A DNA stretch of 64,000 nucleotides. It comes from Sycon ciliatum. Lineage: Eukaryota > Porifera > Calcarea > Leucosolenida > Sycettidae. The notes under the pieces were generated by a model that had not been told where the DNA came from, did no database searches, and saw only the letters and a list, made by a program, of their open reading frames with translations. The stretch is taken from the NCBI RefSeq assembly GCF_964019385.1, contig NC_088649.1, forward strand, positions 8,395,327-8,459,326, in the 5' to 3' direction. A program made the translations under genes and the position numbers. This document shows positions 34,435 to 42,710 of this stretch, one piece after another (within the stretch, counting starts at the first letter, position 1; each line of letters starts with the position of its first letter).

Positions 34435-34462
34435 ACTTACTATAACGAGAAAAAATTAAATG
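34435..34462 (-). promoter_or_regulatory. Promoter-like motif before the ATPase gene
   Basis: The minus strand reads ATTTAATTTTTTCTCG, then TTATAGTAAGT directly before the ATG. Confidence 0.6.
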
Positions 34463-35223
34463 TTAAAGCTCTGAGGTATAAACGAAGGGTTATGGGTATT
34501 TTCTATGCGAGTTCGGATACGGTCAGTAATGGTTTCTGGAGGGTTTGAGGATCGTCGTATTCTACCTCTCTTCTTAGCTCCTGACTTGATGCCGGACTGT
34601 ACTCTCGACTTTGCATGTTCAAACAGCTGCCTTCCCAGACCTTCAACCTCCCTCTTCAAACCGTCTCCTTTGCGCTTCCTTGCACGTTGCCCCCTGGAGA
34701 ATTTGTTAGTGGGTGGTAGCTTCGATCGTCTTTTCTGAGATCGTCTCTTGCTTGCTCGAGTACTGCTTTTTCTACTATTTCCCTTTCGACCCCGGCCAAA
34801 TACCTTGTCCACCAGATTGTCACCGACGGACGCTAGCGCCCCCATAGCTAAGGGTGCACCAACGGTTTTCAATATGGGTAGGGCTTTAGCCACGAGTCCC
34901 GGTGGAATGCTCAGTCCGCCTCGCTGCATCATGGGTTCACGGCCGGCTACCATCTGACGTCTGATGGACTCGCCGTCTTGACCTCGACCCAAGAGCATGG
35001 GAAGAAGCGACATGCCTAACATCGCCCCCATCCCAAGCCCACCCCTCTGGGTGAGCTTTTGGCCTTGTTCGGGGTCTTGCATTCTTTTTCGAAGCTCCTC
35101 AGCCTGTGCACCTCCAAAGATGTTTTTGATGAAGCCCCAGATACCAGACCCGTATTGTCTTTCCAAAGTCTGTAGATCACCTCCCCACGCTCGGGGTGTG
35201 GTTTCCAAATCTCCTCCCTGCAT
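34456..35223 (-). CDS. Polinton basic virion protein, adenovirus pX/pVI-like
   Basis: A 255-residue protein. An N-terminal amphipathic helix (GSGIWGFIKNIFGG, about 25-38) resembles the membrane-lytic helix of adenovirus pVI. Next come Gly/Met/Leu-rich hydrophobic stretches (GLGMGAMLGMSLLPMLLG and LVAKALPILKTVGAPLAMGA), followed by a highly basic region (KSSTRASKRRSQKRRSK) like core protein pX. Adintovirus-like elements carry such a protein next to the capsid gene. It probably condenses DNA and helps membrane passage. Its stop overlaps the promoter-like block of the ATPase gene. Confidence 0.75.
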   Translation of the reverse strand: MQGGDLETTPRAWGGDLQTLERQYGSGIWGFIKNIFGGAQAEELRKRMQDPEQGQKLTQRGGLGMGAMLGMSLLPMLLGRGQDGESIRRQMVAGREPMMQRGGLSIPPGLVAKALPILKTVGAPLAMGALASVGDNLVDKVFGRGRKGNSRKSSTRASKRRSQKRRSKLPPTNKFSRGQRARKRKGDGLKREVEGLGRQLFEHAKSRVQSGIKSGAKKRGRIRRSSNPPETITDRIRTRIENTHNPSFIPQSFNI

Positions 35224-35252
35224 TGTTACTATAACGTGGAAATATTTACACA
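35224..35252 (-). promoter_or_regulatory. Promoter-like motif before the pX-like gene
   Basis: The minus strand reads GTAAATATTTCCACG, then TTATAGTAACA and the ATG. It overlaps the end of the MCP gene. Confidence 0.6.
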
Positions 35253-36826
35253 GTCTCCCACTTGATGCCTTCTTCCTTGCTCATGGTATACATATACTGG
35301 TCGAGACATAATAAATTGACCTTGATCGATGTGCTTGCGTGACTGGGTACATTGATCGGGGCGTTGGCCACATTGGCGAATTGATAATCGAGTGACATGT
35401 TACCCCTGACCTTTTCATTGTCCAGCATCCTGTCTAGATTGAGGTTGATTGGTATCATAAAGTAATGGTTACAGTAATCCGAGGCTGTGATAGGTATTTC
35501 AGCCCCATAGGTCTTTCCAAAGAACTCTTGAACCAAGTTGTATCCACGTAAATAGCTCGACTTGTTATAGTCATAATAGTGCTTGGCATCACTGTTTTCG
35601 GAACACTCCCATCTGAACTTCAGCGGACTGTCGAACACAGATTCATCATTAATGGTTACTCTGAGTTGGGAAAGATTCGCATGTACCATGGCCAGGCGAT
35701 TGCTGAAATTACTGGCAGCGCCGCCACCCAAGACAGCATCTTCTCCGAGTTTCAGATCAGAAAAGAACAGGATCATCCTCCTAGGAATATCTGAATTGTG
35801 GAGTAGCTCCAGAGTACCTGCATCGTCTGTCAAACTCTTCTGTACAAGCCGAGGGCACCAGGTATGGAAATATAGTTCTTTAGGCAGACGCACTTGATCT
35901 ACGTATGCCTTATCCATTCTATAGGTAGGGTAAACAAAGTCCAGCTGCAGCAGATCAATGTTGACAGGCCCAACACCTGTTAGACTGTTTCCTCCTCCGC
36001 CTCTATCCGAGACAATCATATATCTAGAGAGCTGGGTTTGCGGTAAATCAAACCGTATTTTGATTTGTGTTCCTGGAGGCAACCACGCATCATCCACATT
36101 GAAGAAGGGAAGGAATGGTCTCATTTTGAACTGGAAATGCCCTGATGTCACACGGGCAACGTTTTCCAGAACAGTATTACTGAAGTTCTCCTCATTCGAC
36201 AGGTGGACAGTGGGCCGTCTTTTCAGTGTCGTACCATCGAAATCATCTTCGCCATCTGTGTTTGTTGCAAACGCATAGGCGTGCGAGCGTTTTACACCAT
36301 ACCGATAATTCCCTAGAGGTATATCTTTAACACACTTCTGGGGGTCGAGTTTCTGAAGTCCGTACAGATCAGAATCGGAATATTGGAGTTTAGCCACGTC
36401 ACTCTCCATAAGGCTAAGAATGTGTTGCACACTCTGCATATCTTGCACCTTGCTAGATTGCGTCACCTCCGTGCCATTTAGTTCCACGCGGATATTCTTG
36501 AACCATGAAAATGCAGGGGAGGTGGTACACACCCAGTGTGGATATGATCTGGCTCCATTAGCCCGACTATCACTAACTTCATACCGGAGTTTGACGATAA
36601 AGTAACTTTCACTCAAGGCAATGAAATTTGGTGATGATATATCCAATTCGCTGTTCAGAGAGGGTGGTGAACCATTTCGAGAATACAGTCTTACAAAGTT
36701 TCTCCCCTCTAGGAGTGATATCTTCTTTTCGGTTCGCTCTAGGATGCTATTCTGCACCACTTTAGTTTTCGACAGCAGCCCCTTAAAGGGGTCTGGGATC
36801 TGAGTGGCCACGACGTGCTGCGCCAT
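35246..36826 (-). CDS. MCP: Polinton major capsid protein (double jelly roll)
   Basis: At 526 residues it has the size of Polinton/adintovirus hexon-like proteins and the expected beta-rich composition. Typical blocks are YFIVKLRYEV, FSWFKNIRVELNGTEV near the N terminus, HFQFKMRPFLPFFNVDDAWL in the middle, and DYCNHYFMIPINLNLDRMLD near the end. It forms trimeric capsomers. Gene order (penton, MCP, pX-like, ATPase) is the common morphogenesis module. An AAATTTTTCCACGTACAAGT block precedes the ATG. Confidence 0.9.
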   Translation of the reverse strand: MAQHVVATQIPDPFKGLLSKTKVVQNSILERTEKKISLLEGRNFVRLYSRNGSPPSLNSELDISSPNFIALSESYFIVKLRYEVSDSRANGARSYPHWVCTTSPAFSWFKNIRVELNGTEVTQSSKVQDMQSVQHILSLMESDVAKLQYSDSDLYGLQKLDPQKCVKDIPLGNYRYGVKRSHAYAFATNTDGEDDFDGTTLKRRPTVHLSNEENFSNTVLENVARVTSGHFQFKMRPFLPFFNVDDAWLPPGTQIKIRFDLPQTQLSRYMIVSDRGGGGNSLTGVGPVNIDLLQLDFVYPTYRMDKAYVDQVRLPKELYFHTWCPRLVQKSLTDDAGTLELLHNSDIPRRMILFFSDLKLGEDAVLGGGAASNFSNRLAMVHANLSQLRVTINDESVFDSPLKFRWECSENSDAKHYYDYNKSSYLRGYNLVQEFFGKTYGAEIPITASDYCNHYFMIPINLNLDRMLDNEKVRGNMSLDYQFANVANAPINVPSHASTSIKVNLLCLDQYMYTMSKEEGIKWETV

Positions 36827-36853
36827 TCTTACTTGTACGTGGAAAAATTTACT
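36827..36853 (-). promoter_or_regulatory. Promoter-like motif before the MCP gene
   Basis: The minus strand reads GTAAATTTTTCCACG, then TACAAGTAAGA and the ATG. Confidence 0.6.
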
Positions 36854-37574
36854 CGATTCTCAGATCCAATAACGCCGGGTACCCCGTGGTGATAAACTCT
36901 CCAGTGTTGTACTTCAGCCAAAATGATATTTCCGTAACGCTTGAGTGCGGAAGTAGAGCGCGTTTGTCTCTCTCTCCAAATATGTAATTGTTGATACCGT
37001 TGTGAGTTTGAATGGGGAACGTCTTCAAAATCCTCGAGTCCTGATTGTCTTCATATTCCACGGCCTGGGCGATCAGGTCTGTATACAACAACACAAACCT
37101 TCTCCCTCTAGTCAGATCAACTGCATACGGTGATGTGAAAAGACCAGGTTGTATGGTCACGGATTCTGCAATCGATCCCAAGCCCAGAACGACACTGGGG
37201 GAGTCGGGTTTCAGGATAATTTTTTTCCCGACAGGTACGCTGATGCTCGCTCGGCTTGTATAGCGGGAATAGGAAAACACAATATCTGGGTGATTTGCAC
37301 TTTTCAGTACCTCGTTAATGACTGTAATGAGATCTGCAATATCCGTGTGAGTTCCTGTTAGGATGGAGAGTTGAACTTCCCCTTCTTGCGTCTCCACGTA
37401 CAATTTGTTACTCTCCGTATCAACGTTTTCAGAATGAAGTTCGAACTGGGCAGTGTCCAAACTGATGTGTTTCCCTATGGTATTCAAAGACCTGATACGC
37501 AGTGTAAAATGAGGCGTGAACGCACCGGCTATAACGGCAGAAGCGTTGTTTACTGCAGACAGTACCACCGCCAT
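36849..37574 (-). CDS. Polinton penton-like minor capsid protein
   Basis: I start this 241-residue protein at the ATG at 37574 (MAVVLSAVNNASAVIAGAFT), because a promoter-like AAATATTTCCCC block lies just before it; the open frame continues upstream but into an antisense gene. It is beta-rich, with FVLLYTDLIAQAVEYED in the second half, the V.LLYTDL pattern seen in penton/single-jelly-roll proteins of related elements, and ends in YPALLDLRIE. It would occupy capsid vertices next to the fibre encoded divergently from the same intergenic region. Confidence 0.75.
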   Translation of the reverse strand: MAVVLSAVNNASAVIAGAFTPHFTLRIRSLNTIGKHISLDTAQFELHSENVDTESNKLYVETQEGEVQLSILTGTHTDIADLITVINEVLKSANHPDIVFSYSRYTSRASISVPVGKKIILKPDSPSVVLGLGSIAESVTIQPGLFTSPYAVDLTRGRRFVLLYTDLIAQAVEYEDNQDSRILKTFPIQTHNGINNYIFGERDKRALLPHSSVTEISFWLKYNTGEFITTGYPALLDLRIE

Positions 37575-37614
37575 ACCTACTGTACAGGGGAAATATTTCC
37601 CCATAATAACAAGG
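37575..37614. promoter_or_regulatory. Bidirectional promoter between penton and fibre genes
   Basis: A perfect 16-bp palindrome GGGGAAATATTTCCCC (37587-37602) sits midway between the divergent ATGs, only 12 bases from each. Its AAATATTTCC half is the same block found before the other minus-strand genes. It probably works as a TATA-like core in both directions. Confidence 0.65.
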
Positions 37615-38436
37615 ATGGCGTTTTGGAGCATGCATTTCCACAAGAGCCCGTCTGAGGAAACCTCCAGCCGAACAATAAGAACCTTGAAGGATGATATTGC
37701 GCAACTCAAAACTCTGGTGGGTAACGATAACACCAAAAACACCCTGATGTACAATGTCGGGGCACTACAGAACAGCAAGTTGAATAAAACAGATGCTGAG
37801 ATCATGGAGGGTCGAATCAAAGAATTCGCGGAGTCAACGGTGATAGATGACGAAACCCATTTGAAAACGGATGGCAGCGTGAGGATGAGAGGAAATCTGC
37901 ACATGAATGGCAAACGTTTATGCTGGCTGGATTACGACGGTGTGTCGGACACCTGTGCTGTACCTGCTGGGTGGGTGAAGAAGGAATTAGCCCAAATCCG
38001 CAAAATGAAAGGTCCTAAAGGTGATCCAGGATTTGGTTGGTATAGCGGAGCAGACCCTCCGTCGCCACCCATCGGCAGACAGGGTGACTTCTATTTGGAT
38101 GCTACCACCCTCGTTGTATATAAAAAACTCATTGCGGGTTGGACTGCATTCGGATCACTTAAAGGACATCGAGGAAGACCAGGGGTTCCTGGACCAAAAG
38201 GAAGTCCTGGCCCGACTGGGGAATCTGGATTGCAAGGTTTAAGGGGCCACACAGGACTGCAAGGACCCCAAGGGCCATCAGGACACATAGGTGCTACAGG
38301 GCCGCAAGGACCCCCAGGAAACATAGGGCCCCAAGGACCTGAAGGATCGCCAGGCCCTCAGGGTGACGTGGGACCGCCGGGGCCCAGAGGTCCTCGGGGC
38401 CACAGTGCAAAGAGTCTTCCAATACTTTTTCCATAA
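37615..38436 (+). CDS. Polinton collagen-like fibre protein
   Basis: I start at the ATG at 37615 (273 residues), after the bidirectional promoter. The N-terminal half is helical and likely coiled coil ([18 protein letters not shown] .. [19 protein letters not shown]). A short GPKGDPGFG precedes a shaft-to-collagen transition ([18 protein letters not shown]), and the C-terminal third is an almost unbroken Gly-X-Y triplet array ([19 protein letters not shown] and on). This resembles trimeric attachment fibres, and pairing with the penton gene supports that role. The 156-bp spacer to the TFIIB-like gene has no separate gene I can support. Confidence 0.85.
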   Translation: MAFWSMHFHKSPSEETSSRTIRTLKDDIAQLKTLVGNDNTKNTLMYNVGALQNSKLNKTDAEIMEGRIKEFAESTVIDDETHLKTDGSVRMRGNLHMNGKRLCWLDYDGVSDTCAVPAGWVKKELAQIRKMKGPKGDPGFGWYSGADPPSPPIGRQGDFYLDATTLVVYKKLIAGWTAFGSLKGHRGRPGVPGPKGSPGPTGESGLQGLRGHTGLQGPQGPSGHIGATGPQGPPGNIGPQGPEGSPGPQGDVGPPGPRGPRGHSAKSLPILFP

Positions 38437-38592
38437 TACGAAAAACCAGAGTGAGATTATAGAAATGTTTCCTTTCTTTTCAATTCAACGAATTCATGCA
38501 ATGGATGGTTTGATTACGGTTGAAATTGACTGTATGATTCATAAAGAACAATATTCTCCAAGCAAGTGATGATACGTGCACCTTAAATCAGT

Positions 38593-39261
38593 TTAGAATG
38601 CCTGCACAATGGTGGATAGTATATAGATCAATGCATCTGGATAGTCATCATAAGCCAGTGAGGCAGCAAGTGGTAGCTTCGGTTCAACTCCATAATGTTG
38701 GATGAGTTCAATCATTAGCTGTTCTTCTTGCTCTGTCATATCCACCGTCCTCTCAATAAACCGTTCAAAGTGAGCCTTACGTAGTTTCTTTGGGGTTATG
38801 ACCTTCATCCACATTTTGAAGAACACTGGGGAAGTCTTGAATAGGGAAGCATTTCTCATCCATGCATCTTTGCTTCTGGGGAGATGAAGACTGAGTATCT
38901 GCACCATCTCTTCATCTTCATAGTAAATGCATGACAGGGCGATGGCATAATTCAGAGCTCTATACTCACTGCCCTTCTTCATAGCGTAGAGGCGTTGCCG
39001 AGTTTCAAAAAGCGATGGGTATAGCGGCTTACACACTCCCACCTTCTCGATAAAAGCCCCCAGACTTTTATCCACTGATTCCAGTCGCTGCACATCTGTG
39101 TAAGGCTTACTGGGCAGCATTACACGCTCTGCTACATTTGCCTCTGGCGCAAACAAAGAGCCCAAGACTAGACCACATTTCATGCAAACGACAGCTTCTT
39201 CCGTTTCTATTTCTTCATGGTTACACCCATCACAAAATTCAACTTCCTCCTGAAACTCCAT
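38593..39261 (-). CDS. Polinton TFIIB-like zinc-ribbon transcription factor
   Basis: A 222-residue protein. Its N terminus is a C-x2-C-x12-C-x2-C ribbon (Cys10, Cys13, Cys26, Cys29: FCDGCNHEEIETEEAVVCMK, then CGLVLG). The CxxCGLVL ending is the signature of the TFIIB/TFB/Brf ribbon that contacts RNA polymerase. The remaining 170 residues are helical and could be one or two cyclin folds (RALNYAIALSCIYYEDEEM). I infer an initiation factor that recruits polymerase to the element's own promoters. A VLTF3-type late factor is an alternative. Its 5' flank lacks the shared AAATATTTCC..ATAGTAAG motif, consistent with early expression. Confidence 0.75.
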   Translation of the reverse strand: MEFQEEVEFCDGCNHEEIETEEAVVCMKCGLVLGSLFAPEANVAERVMLPSKPYTDVQRLESVDKSLGAFIEKVGVCKPLYPSLFETRQRLYAMKKGSEYRALNYAIALSCIYYEDEEMVQILSLHLPRSKDAWMRNASLFKTSPVFFKMWMKVITPKKLRKAHFERFIERTVDMTEQEEQLMIELIQHYGVEPKLPLAASLAYDDYPDALIYILSTIVQAF

Positions 39262-39479
39262 GGTGCCAAATGCAACTGTAATGATCCTGACGCATTACTT
39301 TATCCCTTCCACTAATTGTTATCGACCAATCAGCATACTCTCGTCACCTCACATCCAATCAGCATACCCCACGACACACTAAGGTTACACACACTTGTGT
39401 CATATATGCGAAAAAATGGTACTGGATCATAGCAAAATCCTCCTGGATAATGAACAAAATAACGATTAAAACACAATAC

Positions 39480-39693
39480 ACAATAACGACAACAACCGAC
39501 AACAACAACCAACAACAACCGACAACAACCGACAACATCCGACAACAACAACCAACAACAACCAACAACAGCCAACAACAACCAACAACAACCAACAACA
39601 ACCAACAACAACCAACAACAACCAACAACAACCAACAACAACAACCAACAACAACCAACAACAACCAACAACAACCAACAACAACACCAGCAT
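39480..39693. repeat. CAA-rich minisatellite inside the Polinton
   Basis: About 210 bases of ACAACCAACA-type units lie between the TFIIB-like gene and the right inverted repeat. The open frames in it are low-complexity by-products. Confidence 0.92.
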
Positions 39694-39851
39694 TATAATG
39701 CATGGATAGTGCATGCAGGGTCAGGGACTGAAAGTCGCACGCTAAGTAAGGGCAACTTGTCAGTGCACATCTACGATGTGCGAATAAAACGAATGCAAGG
39801 AAAGTGAACTTGTTGCTGCACATCTACGAAGTGCGAATCAGGGATTAGTAT

Positions 39852-40286
39852 AATGACACGTGTACTAGTCCACCTTGTGTTGCACTGCGTCTTTTCCGCA
39901 GGGCCACTGAAGGTCGCACGCTCCGCGTGCTTATGCGCGCATGCGCAATATGTCACTGCACATCTACGATGTGCAAATCAGGGAGTAGTACGTATTTTAC
40001 TACTCCCCGGTGCAATGAATGCACCGAACGTGCACAAGTGCACGGTCGCCACGGAAAAGAACATGATGACATTTATGACATGGCAGGGCCAAAGGTCAAA
40101 CCCTAGGGGGTCCCGAGGCCAGACCAAGCGCGCCCGATACAGTGTGCCTTATTCAACCCAAAGGTCAAAGGTCAAACCCTGGGGGAGTCCCGGGGCCAGA
40201 CCAAGCACGACCGACACAGTGTGCCTTATTTGGCCCAAAGGTCAAAGGTCAAAAAGTGGGCCAGAACCCGCCCCGCACTTACTACT
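39852..40286. repeat. Polinton right terminal inverted repeat
   Basis: It is the complement of 24804-25231 with a few substitutions and a short insertion. Just inside it, the motif GCACATCTACGA(T/A)GTGC is repeated at 39765 and 39818, in addition to the copy within the repeat. Confidence 0.93.
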
Positions 40287-40292
40287 GCTACT
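40287..40292. repeat. Right target-site duplication GCTACT
   Basis: Identical to 24798-24803. Confidence 0.9.
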
Positions 40293-40454
40293 GCATTTGC
40301 GTCATCCAGCATACAACAGAGTAAAACAGAGCCTATAAAAAGTCTACAGTACACTATCACGACTCAACAGAAACGGCAGCAAGAACTGCGATTTCAAAGA
40401 CACCAAAAGAACACCAAACTTGCACATGCGCTTGGTTACAAGCTCGTGGGGGGG

Positions 40455-40545
40455 GGGGCACTATTCAAGAGAGGGCTTTATTTTTTCACTGGCTCTTAGA
40501 GACTGGGGCACTATTCGAGATAGGGCATTATTCAAGAGAGGGCTC
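40455..40545. repeat. Target-side repeat right of the Polinton
   Basis: Repeated GGGCACTATTC(A/G)AGA(G/T)AGGGC motifs match those left of the element at 24740-24790. Confidence 0.5.
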
Positions 40546-40619
40546 TAATCGCGCGAGTACGGTACGCAACACACGTAAGCAAATGTGATCACACGCACGT
40601 CCCAGTGAACCGCATGATA

Positions 40620-40765
40620 GGACTTCATTGAGCAACGGCTGTAGATTCCTACGCTGCACAATGAAATCCGATCAAGCCAGTCAATGCCACGCCGAGCACT
40701 GGGATGTGAACTGGTGCAAGGCGCAAACAAACTTGGTTAACGGGGTCGGATTTCATTCATTTATT
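40620..40765. mobile_element. Small inverted-end repeat
   Basis: The internal segment from AATGAAATCCGATC to GGTCGGATTTCATT forms inverted ends, and the right half matches 65-135. It resembles the element at 53912-54059 in its GAAATCC ends. Confidence 0.5.
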
Positions 40766-41134
40766 GTCGTATGCATGGCGTGGGTTTGCCAGGTGCACAG
40801 GGCTGGGGTAGAGGCCTAACTGAGCTGAAACGAGTTTTATGATGGTCGTTGTCACAAGCCCCTTTTGCTCTCTGTGTTCAAACCGCCAGTATGATTGCAA
40901 TCGCCTCAGGGCAAAAGTCAGGCCAAAAACAGTCAGTGGGTAATCAAGTACACATGTATCCTGACTCCTGGGCGAGCCGCAGCTGACACACCTACATGTA
41001 GCTCTCTTTGTAGAGCATGGGCCTTCCATTGCTTCCCCAGATCGTGGAATGCGCGTTTTGAACCCCACAGAGTGTCCTGGCGCAGCAAAGAGATACCGCT
41101 CTTCTTCATGTGCTCCTCAATCTAACCTTGAACG
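40766..41134. other. No gene recognised
   Basis: Unique-looking sequence without a supported exon or repeat. Confidence 0.35.
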
Positions 41135-41315
41135 GCAATAAAACCTGTCAAGGCAACCACTCGGATAAGGCGACCGCCTGCCCCAGAAGACCACTGTAAT
41201 CAGGATTAAGAGATGCTATTTCCAGTCAAACGACCCTGGATAAGGAGACCACCTGTACACGGCGACCCCATTGTGAAGGTCCTTTGAGCGGTCGGCTTAG
41301 ACAGGTTTCATTGTA
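41135..41315. mobile_element. MITE of the AAACCTGTC family, copy 2
   Basis: Both ends are present (AATAAAACCTGTC / GACAGGTTTCATT), with the full interior GACCACTGTAATCAGGATTA and CGACCCTGGATAAGGAGACC. Confidence 0.75.
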
Positions 41316-41329
41316 TACCAATATAGCCT

Positions 41330-41376
41330 CCCCCCCCACACACACACACACACGCACACACGCACACACACACACG
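41330..41376. repeat. (CA)n microsatellite
   Basis: A C run followed by CA dinucleotides. Confidence 0.9.
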
Positions 41377-42499
41377 ATATTAGAATTCTGCGTTAGCGGG
41401 CTACAAGCGAAGCTCGTCTCCGCCCTTGAAAGTCTAGGCTAAAATAATTGTTCCCGATATCACAACAAAATTTATATTTCGTCCAGCGCATGCGGCGATT
41501 GTGAATAGCAACTGAACAGTCAAATGGTTGTTGTTGTTGTTTTCTTTATTTGAATTCGGTAAAACCAAACGGACAGACCTGTCCAGTGACAAGGGAGCGA
41601 ATGATGAGCGTCATAATCACTATGCATCAAAACATCTCAGGGCAAAATGAGACAGACAATAAGGTGGGTTTTCACACCACTAGTACATACCGTTAAAGGG
41701 TAGTACGAGAACAAAGGTGCGGCAGAAGTCTAAGCAAGAAAGCAATCAGCGCCAGGTCAGTTGACAAACACCCCTTTTCTTTATGATGCAGTTACGTGAT
41801 GTCCACCACTTTCTTAGGAAAATGATGATGCAGCGCTGAACATATTACCCAGTATTGCACTGCGGATAGGCACTTCTTTACTTTGTGGGTACATACATGT
41901 ACATGTGACCAGCATCCAGATTTATCTCGTTACCTCATTACTGTTGCCTGTTGATCGCCTCGTGCGTTACACTCTGAGTCAAGACAAAATACTCATCCTC
42001 TTCTACTTGTTAACCAGTATTACATACGCAACACTACCCCCCCCCCTCCCTTCACCCATCACAAATGTATGTGTGCATGCAGTACGGTATGGATTACCGG
42101 CCGACTCGCATCACGGGGGTACTTGCTCCTTAATGCCCGCACAATGCACGTCATATTTATCAAGAATGGGGAAGTTCGGGAGCTGTCGTTGTCTCTTGAC
42201 AACGTTCAATTTCCTGAAGCAGTCCAGGCCCATACCACCTAAAGGGAAACGTCCAATAGTCGCTCGTCAAACTTTTGAAACAGTTCATCTACGTGTCCAT
42301 ACTGGAGCAATTTTATGCTTTCAAAATTCAGCGTGGTCGATCGATAAGACATCACAGTTACCTGAGCAATTGCATCCAGGTTTATCATGAACATTTGTGG
42401 AGCGTGTCACCATTGGCCATTTCAACAACAGTGATAATTATCTGCACTACCTTACCGCTGATAGGTTGAATTCTCTTCCAGCGGAGTGCTGCCAGTAGG
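41377..42499. other. No gene recognised
   Basis: A GTTGTTGTTGTTTTCTTTAT patch near 41526 resembles a retroelement tail on the minus strand. The open frame at 41905-42390 has no domain. Confidence 0.35.
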
Positions 42500-42710
42500 C
42501 ATTGGCGGATAATGCTCGAAAAGGTGGCTGATTCTGCTCGAAAAGCAGTGAAATTGTCAGAAACATACAAACCTTATGGTGGGCAATTCCTCGAATTCTG
42601 CTCCAGTTCTTTATCCACATACCCAACATGCATGAAACTTACCAGAAAAAGTACCGAATTCTGCCAATTTTTCTGCCGGCATTATCCGCAAAGGCTTAGC
42701 CGCCAGGCAG
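42500..42710. mobile_element. Dispersed inverted-end repeat, copy 2
   Basis: The left GGCATTGGCGGATAATGCTC and right GCCGGCATTATCCGC are inverted. The interior matches the complement of 22145-22430 (GATTCTGCTCGAAAAGCAGT) and of 52764-53040 (CATGCATGAAACTTACCAGA). Confidence 0.65.

Larger units (their letters stand above)
24804..40286. mobile_element. Polinton/Maverick (adintovirus-like) element, looks whole
   Basis: The 15.5-kb element starts AGTAGTAAGTGCGGGG and ends in the complement, matching the AG..CT termini of Polintons. Its terminal inverted repeats (24804-25231, 39852-40286) differ at only a few positions plus a short indel, so the insertion is recent. Parts found are protein-primed DNA polymerase B, fused adenain-type protease and retroviral-type integrase with chromodomain, A32/FtsK-like packaging ATPase, double-jelly-roll major capsid protein, penton-like protein, basic pX/pVI-like protein, collagen-like fibre, TFIIB-like factor, Bcl-2-like protein and unknowns. 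It looks whole or nearly so, with none to perhaps two possible breaks. Confidence 0.95.

Noticed and set aside
39330-39823. Long open frames across the CAA tract
   Set aside because: Low-complexity by-products on both strands, overlapping the Polinton terminus.
24804-40286. Free-living viral contig or contamination
   Set aside because: The exact target duplication and matching host repeats on both sides show integration in this genome.
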